From: Casuarius casuarius
Lineage: Eukaryota > Chordata > Aves > Casuariiformes > Casuariidae
Length of the DNA: 64,000 nucleotides
Direction of reading: 5' to 3'
NCBI GenBank assembly: GCA_003342895.1
Contig: PTFA01000112.1
Location: forward strand, 556,286-620,285
The notes under the pieces were generated by a model that worked only from the letters and a program-made list of their open reading frames with translations, searched no databases and was not told the DNA's origin. Within the stretch, counting starts at the first letter, position 1, and every line of letters begins with the position of its first letter. Shown here piece by piece: positions 1-11,875 of this stretch. A program made the position numbers and the translations under genes.

Positions 1-624
1 GTAACTGGCGGGCTGGGGGGAGAGGCACAGAGAGGAGGGTGCTGAGGCCCGGGGTGTGGGAAGGGGTTGCGGCAGGACTCCACGGTGCCGTGATAGGGGT
101 GCTCTGCCCTCATCCCTGAGGTGACCCAGCAGTCCCATCTCAGCCTCCGTTCTGGGAGGGATGAGGCCTTGTTTCGGTGCATGAAACAACTGATAGTATT
201 TTTGAAAAGGAAGGGATGACATAAATAGTATTTCATGGATCAAAACTTCTCATGTGTTCACCATGAACTTTGACAGTTTGCATCACCTAACATATGCTCT
301 GTTCAAGTTCTTCAGTCTAAAGTCATTTGGTACCTGCATTCCCGTTGCAGTCAGTATGTGGACTGTGAGAACTAAGCACCTCTAAGTGTGAAGACATGAG
401 AACATTAAGGCAGATTTATTTAGATATTCATGCATTAACATTTTTTTTCTCCTTATCAGTTCAGTTTGTTTATTAGATTGCAGCACAAATAAGGATATAG
501 AATTAGAAGCTGTGTAAAATAGGAAATCTGTTGAGACTGAAATACTCTTTTGTAATGTGTTTCAGAAATTTTTGAACTTGGAAAAGTGGGTTAATGCTCC
601 TACTATTTAATTCTATTGAAACAG
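1..624 (+). other. SDF2L1: SDF2L1 intron 1 (3' part)
   Basis: This is non-coding sequence before the SDF2L1 exon whose acceptor AG is at 623-624. The first ~180 bases are GC-rich and read like the tail of a promoter CpG island. The rest is AT-rich intron. The window opens with GTAACT, which could be the splice donor of exon 1, but the upstream bases are not visible so this cannot be confirmed. No signal-peptide exon is visible in this stretch, so exon 1 (signal peptide and start of the first MIR repeat) is taken to lie left of the window. The polypyrimidine tract before the acceptor is weak. Confidence 0.7.
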
Positions 625-821
625 GAAGTGGGCAACAGTCAGTGACAGGAGTTGAAGCTTCAGATGATGCTAACAGTTACTGGCGGATTCGTGGGAAAAG
701 TGATGGCAGCTGCCAGAGAGGAACACCGGTGAAGTGTGGACAAGCTATACGGCTTACCCATGTTAACACAGGAAAAAATTTACACACTCATCACTTCGCA
801 TCACCACTCTCCAATAACCAA
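625..821 (+). CDS. SDF2L1: SDF2L1 exon 2 (partial CDS)
   Basis: SDF2L1 (stromal cell-derived factor 2-like 1) is an ER-lumen protein with three MIR repeats in a beta-trefoil. In mammals it is induced by the unfolded protein response and works with the Hsp40 ERdj3/DNAJB11 to keep misfolded clients soluble. Seen here: after AG at 623-624 the exon enters in phase 1 (the first Gly codon is split). It encodes about 66 residues including SGQQSVTGVEASDDANSYW, CGQAIRLTHVNTGKNL and HTHHFASPLSNNQ. It ends at Q before a clean GTGAGT donor at 822. From recalled human sequences, VEASDDANSYW is diagnostic of SDF2L1 against its paralogue SDF2. The exon covers the end of MIR repeat 1 and most of repeat 2. 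An ATG-started reading frame at 594 includes intron bases, so that ATG is not a real start. Confidence 0.96.
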
Positions 822-2792
822 GTGAGTTGTTGTAAATGCTAAGCTTTTCTATAAATTGTGCATGATATTAACAATACCTCTCTCCAGTTTTTCATATTTT
901 TGAAGAATCAGGCTTGAGTATCAGCTGCCAGAAACAGTATGCCTATGCATATCCCAAGTGCATCTTGGAAAAAAGCTTTTAAGTTCTTGACAGAAGAAAA
1001 TTTAATATGTACCAGTATCAGTATTTTGCAGTAGTTTTAACTAATCTGTATTGCTTTCTCTATACTGCACCATTGCTAGTGGGAAGACCATTCTGAGATG
1101 TTTAACACTTTCAAGGTATAAGACTAGGGGCCTTCCTCAGCATCATGAAGTTTGCTCTAGAGCCAGGCAANGAAGTATGTATTGGGACACTAGATATTCC
1201 TGTATCCAAGTCCCTTGGTGATTCAATCCATTAGTCTCAGTGTGCTTCTCCTTCTCCTTATTTTAGCTCCCTATCCTGATTTATCTGTCCTGCTTCCACA
1301 GAAAAAAATAAATCTGCTCTCACAATCATACTTATTTACCATTTTCTAATTTCATAGAACAGTGATTCTGACTGTAACTAGGTCCAGGCTTTGTTCTTAA
1401 ACAAACGTTTGTCCAGGATTGAAAATCTCTCTTAAAATAAATAATCTGAATTTGTTGGAAGTTTGTAATTAGTAATCATTTTAGTCTTCCTTCAGGCTGT
1501 GTAGATAGGTCATTCGATTCTGAGTCAGAAGACCTGAGTCTTTGTGAAAAAGGTTTATCTTTTACCGTGTGTAAAATGGCTGAAATAATAGGGTCCAGTT
1601 TTGTTTAGGATATCTAGGTTATATTGTGATTAAAACAAGATAAATTATTGCAAAGTAGCACTGCAGAAAAAAAAGTTTAAAGAACAGAAGCACTCTTAAA
1701 AACTTTCCACCAATTCTCATTTGTCAGTTTATTCATATGAGATTGTTGTTGATGTAAAAATACTCATTAACTGTTGTCCTTTTCTCTTTGTTTTTACTGT
1801 GTGTTTGCACAGTATGTGTGCAAGAGAAGAGTCTGGGTGACTTCCCAGAGGTTGAAAGGACTCTGACTTTATAACCTTATTGAAATATGAGGTGGTTCTG
1901 GACACAAACTTCTATTTCATGTTCTTAGCAAAGTAGCTTGATCTTTTAATTAAATGTGTTGTCTTTAATACTTTTTGGACTATGTAAATTATAAGTAATG
2001 TGGCCCTAATTCTTTAGGTTGCTAGGAACAAACTATTTCAGTTCTGTTTTCAAGTTGTCAATCACTTCTGGTCATCAGATTATTAATAATTAAAGGCTAT
2101 ACTGAATCCTAAACAGTTGGAGCTGAGCATAGCAGATTTCTTCAAACACCTGGAGGGGATTTTTTTGCGCAGAATGAAATCTAGTGTCTGATTTTTCTTT
2201 TAGCAGAAATTCATTTGCTTTGATGGAACTTTTTTTTTAAGCCTAATTGAGCTATCTGTTTGAAGTAAGACTGCAAAAAAAAAAAGGTTGATAACCCAAT
2301 TGAAAGCTTGGTATAATTAAGTAAAAAAGGAATATGATTACTTATAAGTTAAACTGTTGGGACTTGGNGGTAAAAACACATTATGCTGAGAAACTATTGC
2401 AGTGATAACTATGATGCTGGTCATACTACAAAATAAAGTGTTTACAGTTACAAATTTTATCTAATGGGGAGACTGAAAGCTGCATCAGCATTAGTTTTGT
2501 TCATTTTGAATTTTTCTCTGAAGGATTGTTCTGATCTCTGTGCTCACAGGCTCTCTTTTATTTAATTTGTGATGCGTGTTGGGGTTTGTTGGCACTTTGT
2601 GTTCAGATTGTAAGGGGAATAAGTTNCTGCTTCTGGTTTTGACAACTGCATACAAAGCAGCATGAACGCACTTCTTGTTTCTTCTCCTTCTTTGCCTTTA
2701 AACTTTCTACTGACTTTATGATTGATGTTTTTGTATGTGCATTGGAGGTATTTTCTTACATTTTCACTTCAGGAGGTTTGTGTCTCTAACAG
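822..2792 (+). other. SDF2L1: SDF2L1 intron 2
   Basis: A 1971-bp intron between the GTGAGT donor at 822 and the AG acceptor at 2791-2792 (tgtctctaacag). It is AT-rich, holds three single-N ambiguities, and contains a decayed MIR SINE near 1.5 kb (listed separately). No other coding exon or structured RNA was recognised. It joins a codon-complete exon end (Q) to a phase-0 exon start (E), which matches the family junction NNQ|EVSAFG. Confidence 0.93.
1500..1625 (+). repeat. MIR-type SINE fragment
   Basis: The sequence resembles an old MIR SINE in the + direction. It has the core-like phrase GAGTCAGAAGACCTGAGTC and, after a gap, the tail-like GTGTGTAAAATGGCTGAAATAATAGG, which corresponds to the familiar 'ctgtaaaatgggaataata' end of MIR. 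It is diverged and internally deleted. The assignment is by recalled consensus only. Confidence 0.55.
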
Positions 2793-3071
2793 GAAGTAAG
2801 TGCCTTTGGTGATGATGGTGAAGGAGATGACCTGGATATATGGATGGTGCAATGCAGTGGGACACACTGGGAGCGGGATGATGCAGTGCGCTTCAAGCAT
2901 GTAGGAACTGATGTGTTCCTTTCAATAACTGGGGAACAGTATGGCCACCCAATTAGAGGCCAACGGGAAGTTCATGGCATGCCTACTGCTAATCACCACA
3001 ACTATTGGAAAGCAATGGAAGGAGTTTTCATCAAACCCAGTATGGACCCTGCAAAACATGATGAGCTCTGA
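2793..3071 (+). CDS. SDF2L1: SDF2L1 exon 3 (terminal CDS)
   Basis: This is the terminal coding exon: 92 residues plus the TGA stop at 3069-3071. It starts in phase 0 with EVSAFGDDGEGDDLD after the AG acceptor at 2791-2792. It continues through VRFKHVGTDVFLSITGEQYG and EVHGMPTANHHNYWKAMEG, which are the end of MIR repeat 2 and all of repeat 3. The C-terminus is KHDEL; HDEL is the ER-retrieval signal recognised by KDEL receptors and marks the product as a luminal resident. From memory, human SDF2L1 also ends HDEL while SDF2 ends in a different tetrapeptide, which supports the paralogue call. With exon 2 this gives 158 residues of an expected ~220; the missing ~60 belong to exon 1 outside the window. 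No frameshift or internal stop was seen. Shorter ATG frames inside the exon are internal methionines or out of frame. Confidence 0.97.
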   Translation, partial: EVSAFGDDGEGDDLDIWMVQCSGTHWERDDAVRFKHVGTDVFLSITGEQYGHPIRGQREVHGMPTANHHNYWKAMEGVFIKPSMDPAKHDEL

Positions 3072-3430
3072 ATTGATCAGAGGATCCAAAATGCTTCTGT
3101 TTACTCCAGCGTTGGGAGATGCTAATCCTTGGTCTCTTTTAAGTCCTGCCTTGCCTAAGTGACTGACTTACTGCATTACTGAAGGGCATTAGTTCATTCT
3201 AGGAATGCAGCACTTCTGTGGGGAATGGCATCTACCAGGATTAAACACTGAAAGTTGGCAAAATCCTCTCTGAATTTTTGAGTTTAATTGGTGAAACTAG
3301 TTCATATGTCTGTTAGTTTTCACTGTAATTTGTTTTGCTTGTCACTTTTCTCTCAAATGCAAAGGAAATGGAAAAACTGAAGTAATGGATTTCTGTAGTC
3401 CTAAGTACAATAAAAATTTGTATTTTGTAA
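3072..3430 (+). other. SDF2L1: SDF2L1 3' UTR with poly(A) signal
   Basis: This is AT-rich non-coding sequence directly after the stop codon. A canonical AATAAA lies at 3409-3414, followed within about 10-25 bases by a T-rich stretch (TTTGTATTTTGTAATC), a typical cleavage/polyadenylation layout. The end at ~3430 is an estimate. Longer isoforms using later signals cannot be excluded. Confidence 0.75.
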
Positions 3431-6400
3431 TCTTTTTCCCAATGTTCAGTTATAACTGGAAACTTATCTCTGCTTCTTAGTGAGAGAATAATACTAATGA
3501 GGAGATGGAGTAAGCCTAGAAAGGGGGAAAATAGTTCTCAAATACGGTGTCTTTTGAATGCTTTGAGTCAGCAGTTCAGCCTTCCTGAAAAATATTTGTG
3601 GTCATTTGAAAATCACTTCCAATGTCCTTTGTGAGTTTTGGTGTGTACTATATTGGAGAGTTGCAAATATGTATGTTGGAGTAAGAAGACTTAGTTTTCA
3701 CTTTCTATTAGTTTCCTTTTTCCCGAGAAGCTTAGATTTTTTTTTTTGACAATGATGATACTGCTACTTATCCAATAGTGAGACTGTTCTGCTCTAAGAA
3801 GTAGTGGAGAAAGCTGCTGTTTATGAAATTCTAATAATTAAACAAACTTCCGTGTGGTCTGAAGGAACAGTTGAATCTCACTTGTGTTGTACTTGCATGC
3901 CACTTTGCAAGATCAGTATGAGAATCCAGATGAATAAAGAATGGGACATATACCCATGTGGGTGTTTTTGTTTGGATCCAGAAAAAGAAAGAAGAATTCA
4001 TCTTAGAGAATGGTTAAGTCCTGGATTTTTGACGGAGTGGTATGCTCTATAGTGCTATCAAGGAACTCTGTTNCATTGAACAATTTATTTGAATTTCTGT
4101 GTTCCTCTCCCTCTGTAAAAAGGGAACAAAACTGACTCTTGAATGTGTTTGTTAAACAGTGTTACCTGAAATGCTGATTAAAATTCAAAATAACATTAAA
4201 TGTTTATTTGCTCTAAACAGAAAAGCTTAGTAAATGAGTGTGAGGAGTTAGCAGATCAGGTGTTCCTGTCTCCATGAGTAAATGGTTTACTGATTATGGT
4301 CTTAATTAGTCAATCAGTTAAAGAAGCAGGAAACTGATTTGCTGCTTTTACAGCTCCTATCACATGCTACAGTGTTAGTTTGAGGGAGCTGTACTGAGGA
4401 GGTGTAACTGGCATTCACATTTAAATTTTACAAATGTACCTACTGGTACATGCCTCATACTCTGTGATCCATCATGCGGTTGTCCTGCACAGACTAGCTT
4501 CAGTTTTTACTTTAGGGTTTGAAACTAGCAAAGATTCTTCATATCCTATGGAACAAGAAACCTCTGTAACAGTCATTTTGCAGTACCTGGCTCTTCTCCT
4601 TCAGGAAAGAGGTAAGACTGTTTGGTTTTGGTTTTTTTCTATGAATTTTAGTTGAACGATGCCCTTTAAGGATTACAGTCATTTCAGAGACTAAGTGGAC
4701 TATCTTTTGTTGGTTTGTATTAGAAGCAATTTTTTATGCAATGAATGTTTCGGGTTTGTTGATATCCCTGACAAGTTGTTACTGATGTTACAGATACAAC
4801 AGATAAATACAATGTGTTTCTTCTGCTTAATAAGCTGCCTTTTCCTTTCCTTTGTTAAAAAGGAAGGCTTTTCTTTTGGAGTTGGTACATGTGTAACCAC
4901 AAAAGGAGTGTTGGTGTTTGGCAGGAGAAAGGAATACATTTGGCAATGTGTTCTATATTGCTAAGGGCTAAATGCTTTATACCTAAATCGTATAGGCTTA
5001 GTGNTTGTGCACCAGTGGTATAGTGAGCTAATTGAGAAGGGGTAGAGCTAGGTGGCTCGTCTCAGTCTGCTTGCCAGGTACTATCCCCACCTGAAGGTTA
5101 TCTCTACTTGAAGATTTCTGTTCCTGGCTGGGGTGTTTGTCAGTGTTGCTAATTGTGCTTGAGTGGAGTCTTGCTGGTCCTCCCTTCTTATTTTCTGGAT
5201 TTGAGACAAACTGAGAGCTGAGAGAGAGAGAACAAAAAAAATGAATTTTAGTTCTTATCACCTATTTTCTAATACGATCTGAGTTTTGAAAATATCTGTG
5301 CCTTCTATTCATGATGAACCATGCCTTCCCCCTGTGAAAGCCTTATTTAAAAAGCTCTTCAATGAGATACCTGTGAACTTGAGTTTCCTTAGCTTTTGAT
5401 TCTGACTGAGGTGAAGAAGTCACTTAGGCTCAATCTTTCAGTTGCATATGTGNCACAATAGATTTGGTGGGTTTTGTTTTTTGTTTATTGTTTTTTCAGT
5501 TCTTACTGCTATGAAATTATGCCAAAGGACTCTTAAATAAGGCTAGTTCAAGTACATCTTAGTTTGGAAAGGTCTAACATGGCACTAAAACAACTATTGA
5601 TACTCATAGCATGCTAAATGCAGACTACAAAGGCCTTGAGTTAATGTAGGAAATGCAAGGGCTTATAGCTGCAAAAACTGATGTCTTCTGCAAGTGATAA
5701 TGTGCTTTCCTTTTTGTGTAACTTCTAGATTTACAAAAACTGTATTGTGGCTGCATCATGTTGTCTTTCATGATTTAAGCTGAAATACTGAAAATCTCAT
5801 TCAGGTGTTCTTGTTTACTCTGACCACTTACAAATCACCTTTTCAGTCTGTCCCTCACAGCTGAGGACTGGATACTTAATTAAGTTTATAAAAGAAACTC
5901 AATNTTTATATTGCTAGGTTTTGTTGTTTGTTTTCTACGGACTTTCCTTATCTGACTAAAGGAGATGGGTCTCTGAGTAAAACATGAAATACTGAGAGGT
6001 GTGTATGTGAAAGTCAGGAATGCTGTCTTGTATCTATTGTTTAAGGGGGTAAACTAAATTTTATCCTACTAGTCAAAATTCTCTATGCACTCTAAGGTTA
6101 AATCAAAATCAAGTATTTTGGCTTCTGATGCTAGCAGAAAGTAACTTGTTCAAACAACTGACATGCTTTTCAATTTCTTGCTCACTGTGCTATTATAAAA
6201 ACTCTTTCAAAAGATGTACCAATGTTATACTTCCTTTAATAAGCTAGAAAGGCTTTGGGGGGAAATGATTAGAGGGTTCTTTATAATAGTTCTCAGTAAG
6301 AATAATTGCTAAAGGAAATATATTTAGTTTGAACTCTACCTTGAGTTGCATATGTATGTAGAATAAAGGCAGGGTTTGACAGAGATTTTTTTTCAATGNA

Positions 6401-8100
6401 AAATGATGTAAAAAGTTCCATAGACATGTTAGTTTTTGAGGGAAGTTTGTGTCAATATAAATGGTCTTACTCTTGTATTTTCTGTATGTTTTAAAGCCTC
6501 ANTAACTGATAAGCATACAAACATTTGCTAGCTAGTTCTCATTTATTCTGACAAGACAAAATGCTTTTACTTCTTTAAAAGTATTTGAAAGAACTTACTG
6601 CTCATTGGCCCTAACATTCAGAATGAAGAACCAAAGATAAAGCAACCTTTTTTAATTTCATTTGTTATGTTTGAAAATACTAATCAGCTATTTTATTATC
6701 AAGAAGTTATAGATGAACATATCTNTAAACATCAAACACAAAAAAGGAAACAACACCATCACAACAACCCTGGAACAGTGGTGCTTACTCAGCAATATTT
6801 CCAACCCCGTCCATTCTGCTGAATCCTATCTTCTGTCTCCTCTTCTTCAGCACTGGCAGCACTGGTTGTCACCATGGATGTACTGTGTTTGACAGCTGTA
6901 TTATACAGAAGCCAAACCTTAGAAATACCTTTTCTCTAGCAGCAGCCTCTTGCTAGGTGTCTGATCCCTTGGTTGACATGTTTGCTGGCTTTCAGTGAGG
7001 TTTCCTGCTGGTAGCTAGGAAACTGGTTAAGATCCTGTGAGAGTTTGAGGAATGTAGGGTACCATGATTCCCCCTGCCCCTCTTCTCTAATTCTAAATTC
7101 TCACCTGTGCCCTTCTGATTTTGCAATTTTCTGCTCAAACATATCTTTCTGCANTCCAGCTATGGCCCCCATTCAAATATCTAATAATGAATGGCTTCAT
7201 AATGTAGGTATTTCATCAGCAACCTTTCGGGAATCCGCATGTTTGTGATTACAGGACAGCACCCATGGTCGTGTCCGTAAAGGCTTTTTAAGGAAGATAA
7301 TGACTACCCTGAAAGTAGAGTTCAGCTATTGGACAGTTCAACACTTTTTTGCCCCTTAAATTGCAGTAGATTAAACTGATTATAAAAACCTTTTACTATA
7401 TGTAGTATTGTACGGATTCTAAGTTAGCATGAAGTTCACAGTGCCGTCTTCCCATNGCTCCTCTGATGTTGTTTAAGGCTGTTTGAGGGATCCATCTGTT
7501 ACCCCTCCTTTGGGGAAACAATATCCCTTCGTTAGGGTCTTAAATGATGGAATAAGGAGGTGTTAGAAGCTGTATGACATCTCAAGGGTAACCAAACAGT
7601 CATGAAACACATTGCAGATTAATCTGCAGAATATATGCAAGGTTTAAAGCTGGCTAATTGGTTCCTTTTTTTTAATATAAAAATAATGTGCGAGTGCTGG
7701 CTCTGTATGCCCAGAGGATTGTCGAATTTGGACTCGGATCTAAGGTTCTTCTTAGTTTGATCTTCATGATGTTCATCAATGTATTCACCCAGGCTTGGTT
7801 TTCTGAGGGCACTGGTTAGGAGAGGTGTGTACTGTGCCGAAAGCGGAAATATCTGGGCGAAATCTAGTGCAATTCAAACCACAAAGCCAAGCACGAAACC
7901 AAGTGGGGATTGGGGCCATCTCTGCCGTGCCTGGGGTCGGGCAGGGGGCTGACTGCCAGACTCCTTCCGCTGCTGCCTTGCCTTGCGAGTCCCCTGTGGA
8001 GACACTTCATGTGCGATCCCTTAAGTTCACTAGGGTTTGTTTACTACTCTCTTAAATCCGGATTACTACTTCAGCGTGCCTCGGAAACGGCGCTGTAGCT
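3431..8100. other. AT-rich intergenic, no gene recognised
   Basis: This is AT-rich sequence with scattered single Ns. The open frames present (60-90 codons) have no recognised family motifs and no convincing splice context. No RNA gene was seen. Part may be extended 3' UTR or downstream run-through of SDF2L1. Confidence 0.6.
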
Positions 8101-10170
8101 AAGGTGTATAAGAGTTTGGGCGGCGTGAAAGCAACCAGAGCCCTTTCGAGGAAACAGAGGCGAGGAGGGGCTCGAATTTCCCGCTATCCCTGGCTTAAAG
8201 CCCGAAAGCGCTGCCGGAGCCGAAGAGGCGGGGCCGGGCCGGGCCGGGCGCGGCGGCCGCTAGTCAGCGCTGCTGCCCCGCCGTGGGGCCCGGCCCGGCC
8301 CGGCCCGGCGGCTCCCGTGCCGCGGCGGCCCCGCGGGGAGCCGGGCGCCCTCGGCGGGCAGCCCGGGCCCTCGCAGCGCCTGCGAGTCCGTCCGCTTCGG
8401 GGCGGAACGGGTGGCATCTGCCCCCCCGAGTACCGGCTGGCGGATCTGCCGTGTGGCCGTGCCTCGCGTGCTAGGTGCGCTCTGCACTCCCATACTCCTC
8501 AGTTGTTTAAAAGGAAAGTTTAAAACATTAGCGTAGGCTGTAGAGCGATGCTTTAGGCGTCTCTGTTTACTATCTTTCTATAGGATCTCTAAAGCCCGTC
8601 CAAGACTGGAGTCTATTTGCTCGAAGTAGACATTTAAGGCAATTACCTGTATAATAAAATTAGAAGCTGCTTTCCGCTTCAGTGGGGGGAGGACAGACAC
8701 AAACAGCTCATCGTTAACAGGAGGAGAAAACAACCCCCTGTTTACCTACACCAGTCCTGTTGCACTTTCTGTGATCTCGAAAGTAAAAGCTTAAACTCGG
8801 ACGCTCTGTTTCTAGCCGGTGTAAGATATCTTGCCCATCCATGGTGACACTTACATGAACGCATCTTGTCTCCGGCGTAACTAACCGGGCTTTCCTCGGC
8901 TCCTGCCTGGACCGCTTCCCCGGGGCGGTCCTGCGCCATCCGCCGTGGGCTCCCGCGGGCGTTGGGGTGGAAACCGAGCTGCCATCGCCTACCGAGGGGG
9001 TGTCGCCTTTCGGGCTGCTAGGAGGCTGCTTGCCTTTCCCCCGGGGCGGGCAGGGGAGGGCAGGCTGGCGGCCCCGCTCCCCCCCCCCCCAGGGCGCGCT
9101 TGCTGCGAGCGCTTCACCCGTTCGCCGAGCGCACGGAGGGGTCTTTCCTCTCTCCTGCCAACCTACCGGGCAGCGCGACCTCGGCTTCTCGGCAGCGGCC
9201 GCCTGCCGCCGGCTGCTGCCTCCTCTGCAGCGCAGGGAGGGTTGAACAGGAGCCTCCTGCGACTCCGGGCAGCGGCATTTGCGAGGCCGCCTCTGCTGCT
9301 GGCGGTGCTCGGGCGCGGGCAGGGAGCCCCCTCCCAGCCCTGCTCCGCCGTGANCGGCCCCGTCCTCCGCCGCGCTCTGCCCCTGCCCTCCCGCCTCGGC
9401 GCGCCGCTCCCCGGCCCCCCCGGCTGCTCTGCTCCCGCCCGGCTCCTGCTCGCTCCGCCGGGCACGGCCGCCGTCTCTGCACCCAGCCTCGCCCGCTGCA
9501 GCGGGGCGTGGAGGGGAGCGGGAGGTCCCACCTCTCCCGCCCGTGCGGGCGCCGCNGCCAGCCAGCCCCGGCGGTGCCCGGGGAGCGGCGCGGGGAGCCG
9601 CCGAGCCCTTCCCCGGGCCCCCGCTGCCCCCGCCTGTGTCCCCGGCGGCGAGTTCGGAGCCCGGTAGCTCAAGACCTCGAGAGGCGGCGAGCAGGAGTGT
9701 TGGCCCGGGCAGCCGCAGGAGAGCGGTGCCTCCTTGTGCCGGGAGAGCACAGCAGCGGGCCCGCGCTTGCCGGGGCGCTTGCGGGAGCCCCGGGGGGAGC
9801 CGGGCGCCGCGGCGGGCTGCTGCTGGGCTCGGACCCGGGGCGCCCCGAGGCATCGGTCCTTGCTGACACCTTGTTCCCGGTGCCGAGCGGCAGCTGTGAG
9901 GCTTGTGGGAGCGTTTCGAGCGCCGTCCAGCTGGCCGCGGCTTCTGACCTGGGGGGATGCGACCTAGAAAAGGGTCCCCGCGTAGCCCCGGCGGCTCCCT
10001 CCCTGCTGCCGGGCTCGCAAGGTAACCGGCGGCAACGCGGGAGACGCACGGGGTGTGGGGGGACAAAATGGGCTTATCAGCCCTCGTTCGATAACCGGCC
10101 TGCTCCCCCTGTACCCTCTCTGCTCGCTCGAAATGGGAAGACCCCCGACGCCAGCGATGTTTAACACAGG
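8101..10170. promoter_or_regulatory. CpG island, possible promoter
   Basis: The GC content rises sharply at ~8.1 kb, with very frequent CpG and GGCGGG/CCGCCC boxes. It falls at ~8.47 kb, rises again from ~8.87 kb and stays high to ~10.17 kb. CpG islands of this size usually mark promoters. Possible splice donors are CAAG|GTAACC (+, at 10021/10022) and CAT|GTAAGT (-, near 8850), but no matching coding exon was recognised, so strand and gene are unassigned. Long open frames on both strands (up to 525 codons on -, 354 on +) overlap each other and are low-complexity Arg/Pro/Gly/Ala translations, as expected when CG-rich DNA lacks stop codons. Confidence 0.55.
8228..8311. repeat. Inverted GGGCC/GGCCC arrays
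   Basis: About three to four GGGCC units at 8231-8249 face a matching GGCCC array at ~8287-8309 across roughly 38 bases. The two can pair into a GC-rich stem, and either strand also has guanine-run spacing able to form a G-quadruplex. It sits at the first peak of the CpG island. The function is unknown. Confidence 0.7.
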
Positions 10171-11779
10171 GACTGTGATGTGCGTGTTTGTGGCTACGTT
10201 GCCAAGAAGGCTGTTGTGCTGTTAAACCTGTGCGGCTGAAACGGAGAGTGCAGAATGCGGGGCTCCTGCCGAGGGGCAGCCTTTCTTGCAAAAATTATTC
10301 TTTGAATGTATTACCTCCGCCTTCACTAGCTGAGAGCGTGCACAGGGTTACTGTTGAGCTGGGGTGAATTTTTTAAAAAGCTATATAGCAAAACACATTT
10401 ATTGACACTGTGCTGCGTTTGGCCAGCAATTCGGAAGTACGGTGGTGAGGATGTCTTTCAGCCAAGCTTAGCAACTTCAGACTCTGGGGCAAAATAGCTG
10501 GAGACATTAAAATCTTTATCTGCCTCCTTCCATCCCGCTGTTCTCCCCGATGGGATGGGAGGCTCTTTACTGTGAGTGACTGACCAAAATCTTGCTTAAA
10601 ATTCCCAGCAGTGACTTGACACCAGCAGCCTCGAAGCCTGCTGGCCTTTGCTCTGGGGGTAAAAGTGCTTCATGACATCATGTTGAAAAGCTGCTTTATT
10701 AGGGCTAAATCCAGGCTTTCGAGGGCAGAAGGGCTGCTGCTGGGCAAGAGATGTGTGATGGGACTAGCTGGGGTAGAAGCGTCTGTGAGGTTTCCTTTGG
10801 GCGTGAATCCTCAGCGGGGAGAGCACATCCCTCTTCCTTACCCCAAAAGAAAGAGGTAAATGTGAGTGTGGAAGTCCAGGGAGAGTGGAGGGGACGCCTG
10901 CCCTGGGAGAGCTGTGGTGGACAGTGGAGAAAAGGCTGAAAACCCTCCGGAGACTTGAAGTTTCACAATACAACGTTCACAGCTTTTTCCCCCAGAGTCT
11001 TGCCAGGACAAGTCCTGTCTCTGCACTGGTTCCCCGCACACGCTTGTGCCGCTGAGGGATGGTCGCTTCCCTTCTGCAGGGAAGGGAAAAGGGGGCGAGG
11101 GGGAAACCTGCGCAAGGAGAACACCAGAACAAAGTGAATAATTGGGATTTGGAATGGAGGTGGCTTGGCGACCTGAAGCCTGGCAGGGCAGAGTCACGGA
11201 GCCGCAGGCGGGAGGCAGCGGGGAGCTGCGGAGGGGAGCTGCNGGGAGGAGACGGGCAGCAGCAGAGGGGTGCCTCGGCCATGGCCACCGCTGCCCGGCC
11301 TGCCCCGGGTGCAGGCCCCGCTCTGCAGCGGCCGCGGGCTGAGGCTGCAGCGGTGCAGGGGCAGGAACGCTGCTGCGGCTCCAGCCATGGCACCGGCCTC
11401 CCGGGGGCTGCACGGCGCGGTGCTGTGGGGGCTGCTGCTCAGGGGGGCACTGCGTTAAAAAGTGTTTCTGAAGGAAAAATAGTAATGCAGGATGGTTCCT
11501 CTCTACTTGTAGNCTACTTTCTGTGCTCATCTCTGCGGGAAAGTTGCCCAGCGTAGATCGTTCTTGCCAGAAAACCAAATGGACGCTTGATCATATTTTC
11601 TTATATCTGGTGCCTTAAGAAATTGGAGGAAAATAATTATCTATTGTTCACTCCAAGACACTAGTTCATATTGGATGCATAGTACTTAACCTAAAGTAAT
11701 CCACCTCAACAAAGCGTTAGCTAAAGTCAGGGCTCACCCTTGGGAGGGGACAGATGTGTATTTAAGGTCCTGGGCTGGG

Positions 11780-11875
11780 ACTGATGAGCAGGACTTGGTT
11801 CCTAGCTGCAGAACCGAGTGATCTCAAGTGACTTCTCAGAACCTCCTTTTCCCACCTGGAAAAGAGAATGATGGA
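11780..11875 (+). repeat. MIR-type SINE fragment
   Basis: It resembles the 3' half of a MIR SINE in the + direction: GGACTTGGTTCCTAGCTGC, then GTGATCTCAAGTGACTT, then CCTCCTTTTCCCACCTGGAAAAGAGAATGATGG in pieces. These follow the family order 'gacctgggttctagtcctagctgc ... gtgacctt..caagtcactt ... cctcagtttccccatctgtaaaatggggataatgat'. An internal deletion is evident. Confidence 0.6.

Noticed and set aside
594..624. ATG at 594 as the start of a small SDF2L1-like protein
   Set aside because: The first ten codons are intron; the family alignment starts right after the AG acceptor at 623-624.
8714..10291. 525-codon open frame on the - strand in a CpG island
   Set aside because: Low-complexity Arg/Pro/Gly/Ala translation, overlapped by several open frames on both strands including 354 codons on +. 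CG-rich DNA has few stop codons, and no domain or splice support was seen.
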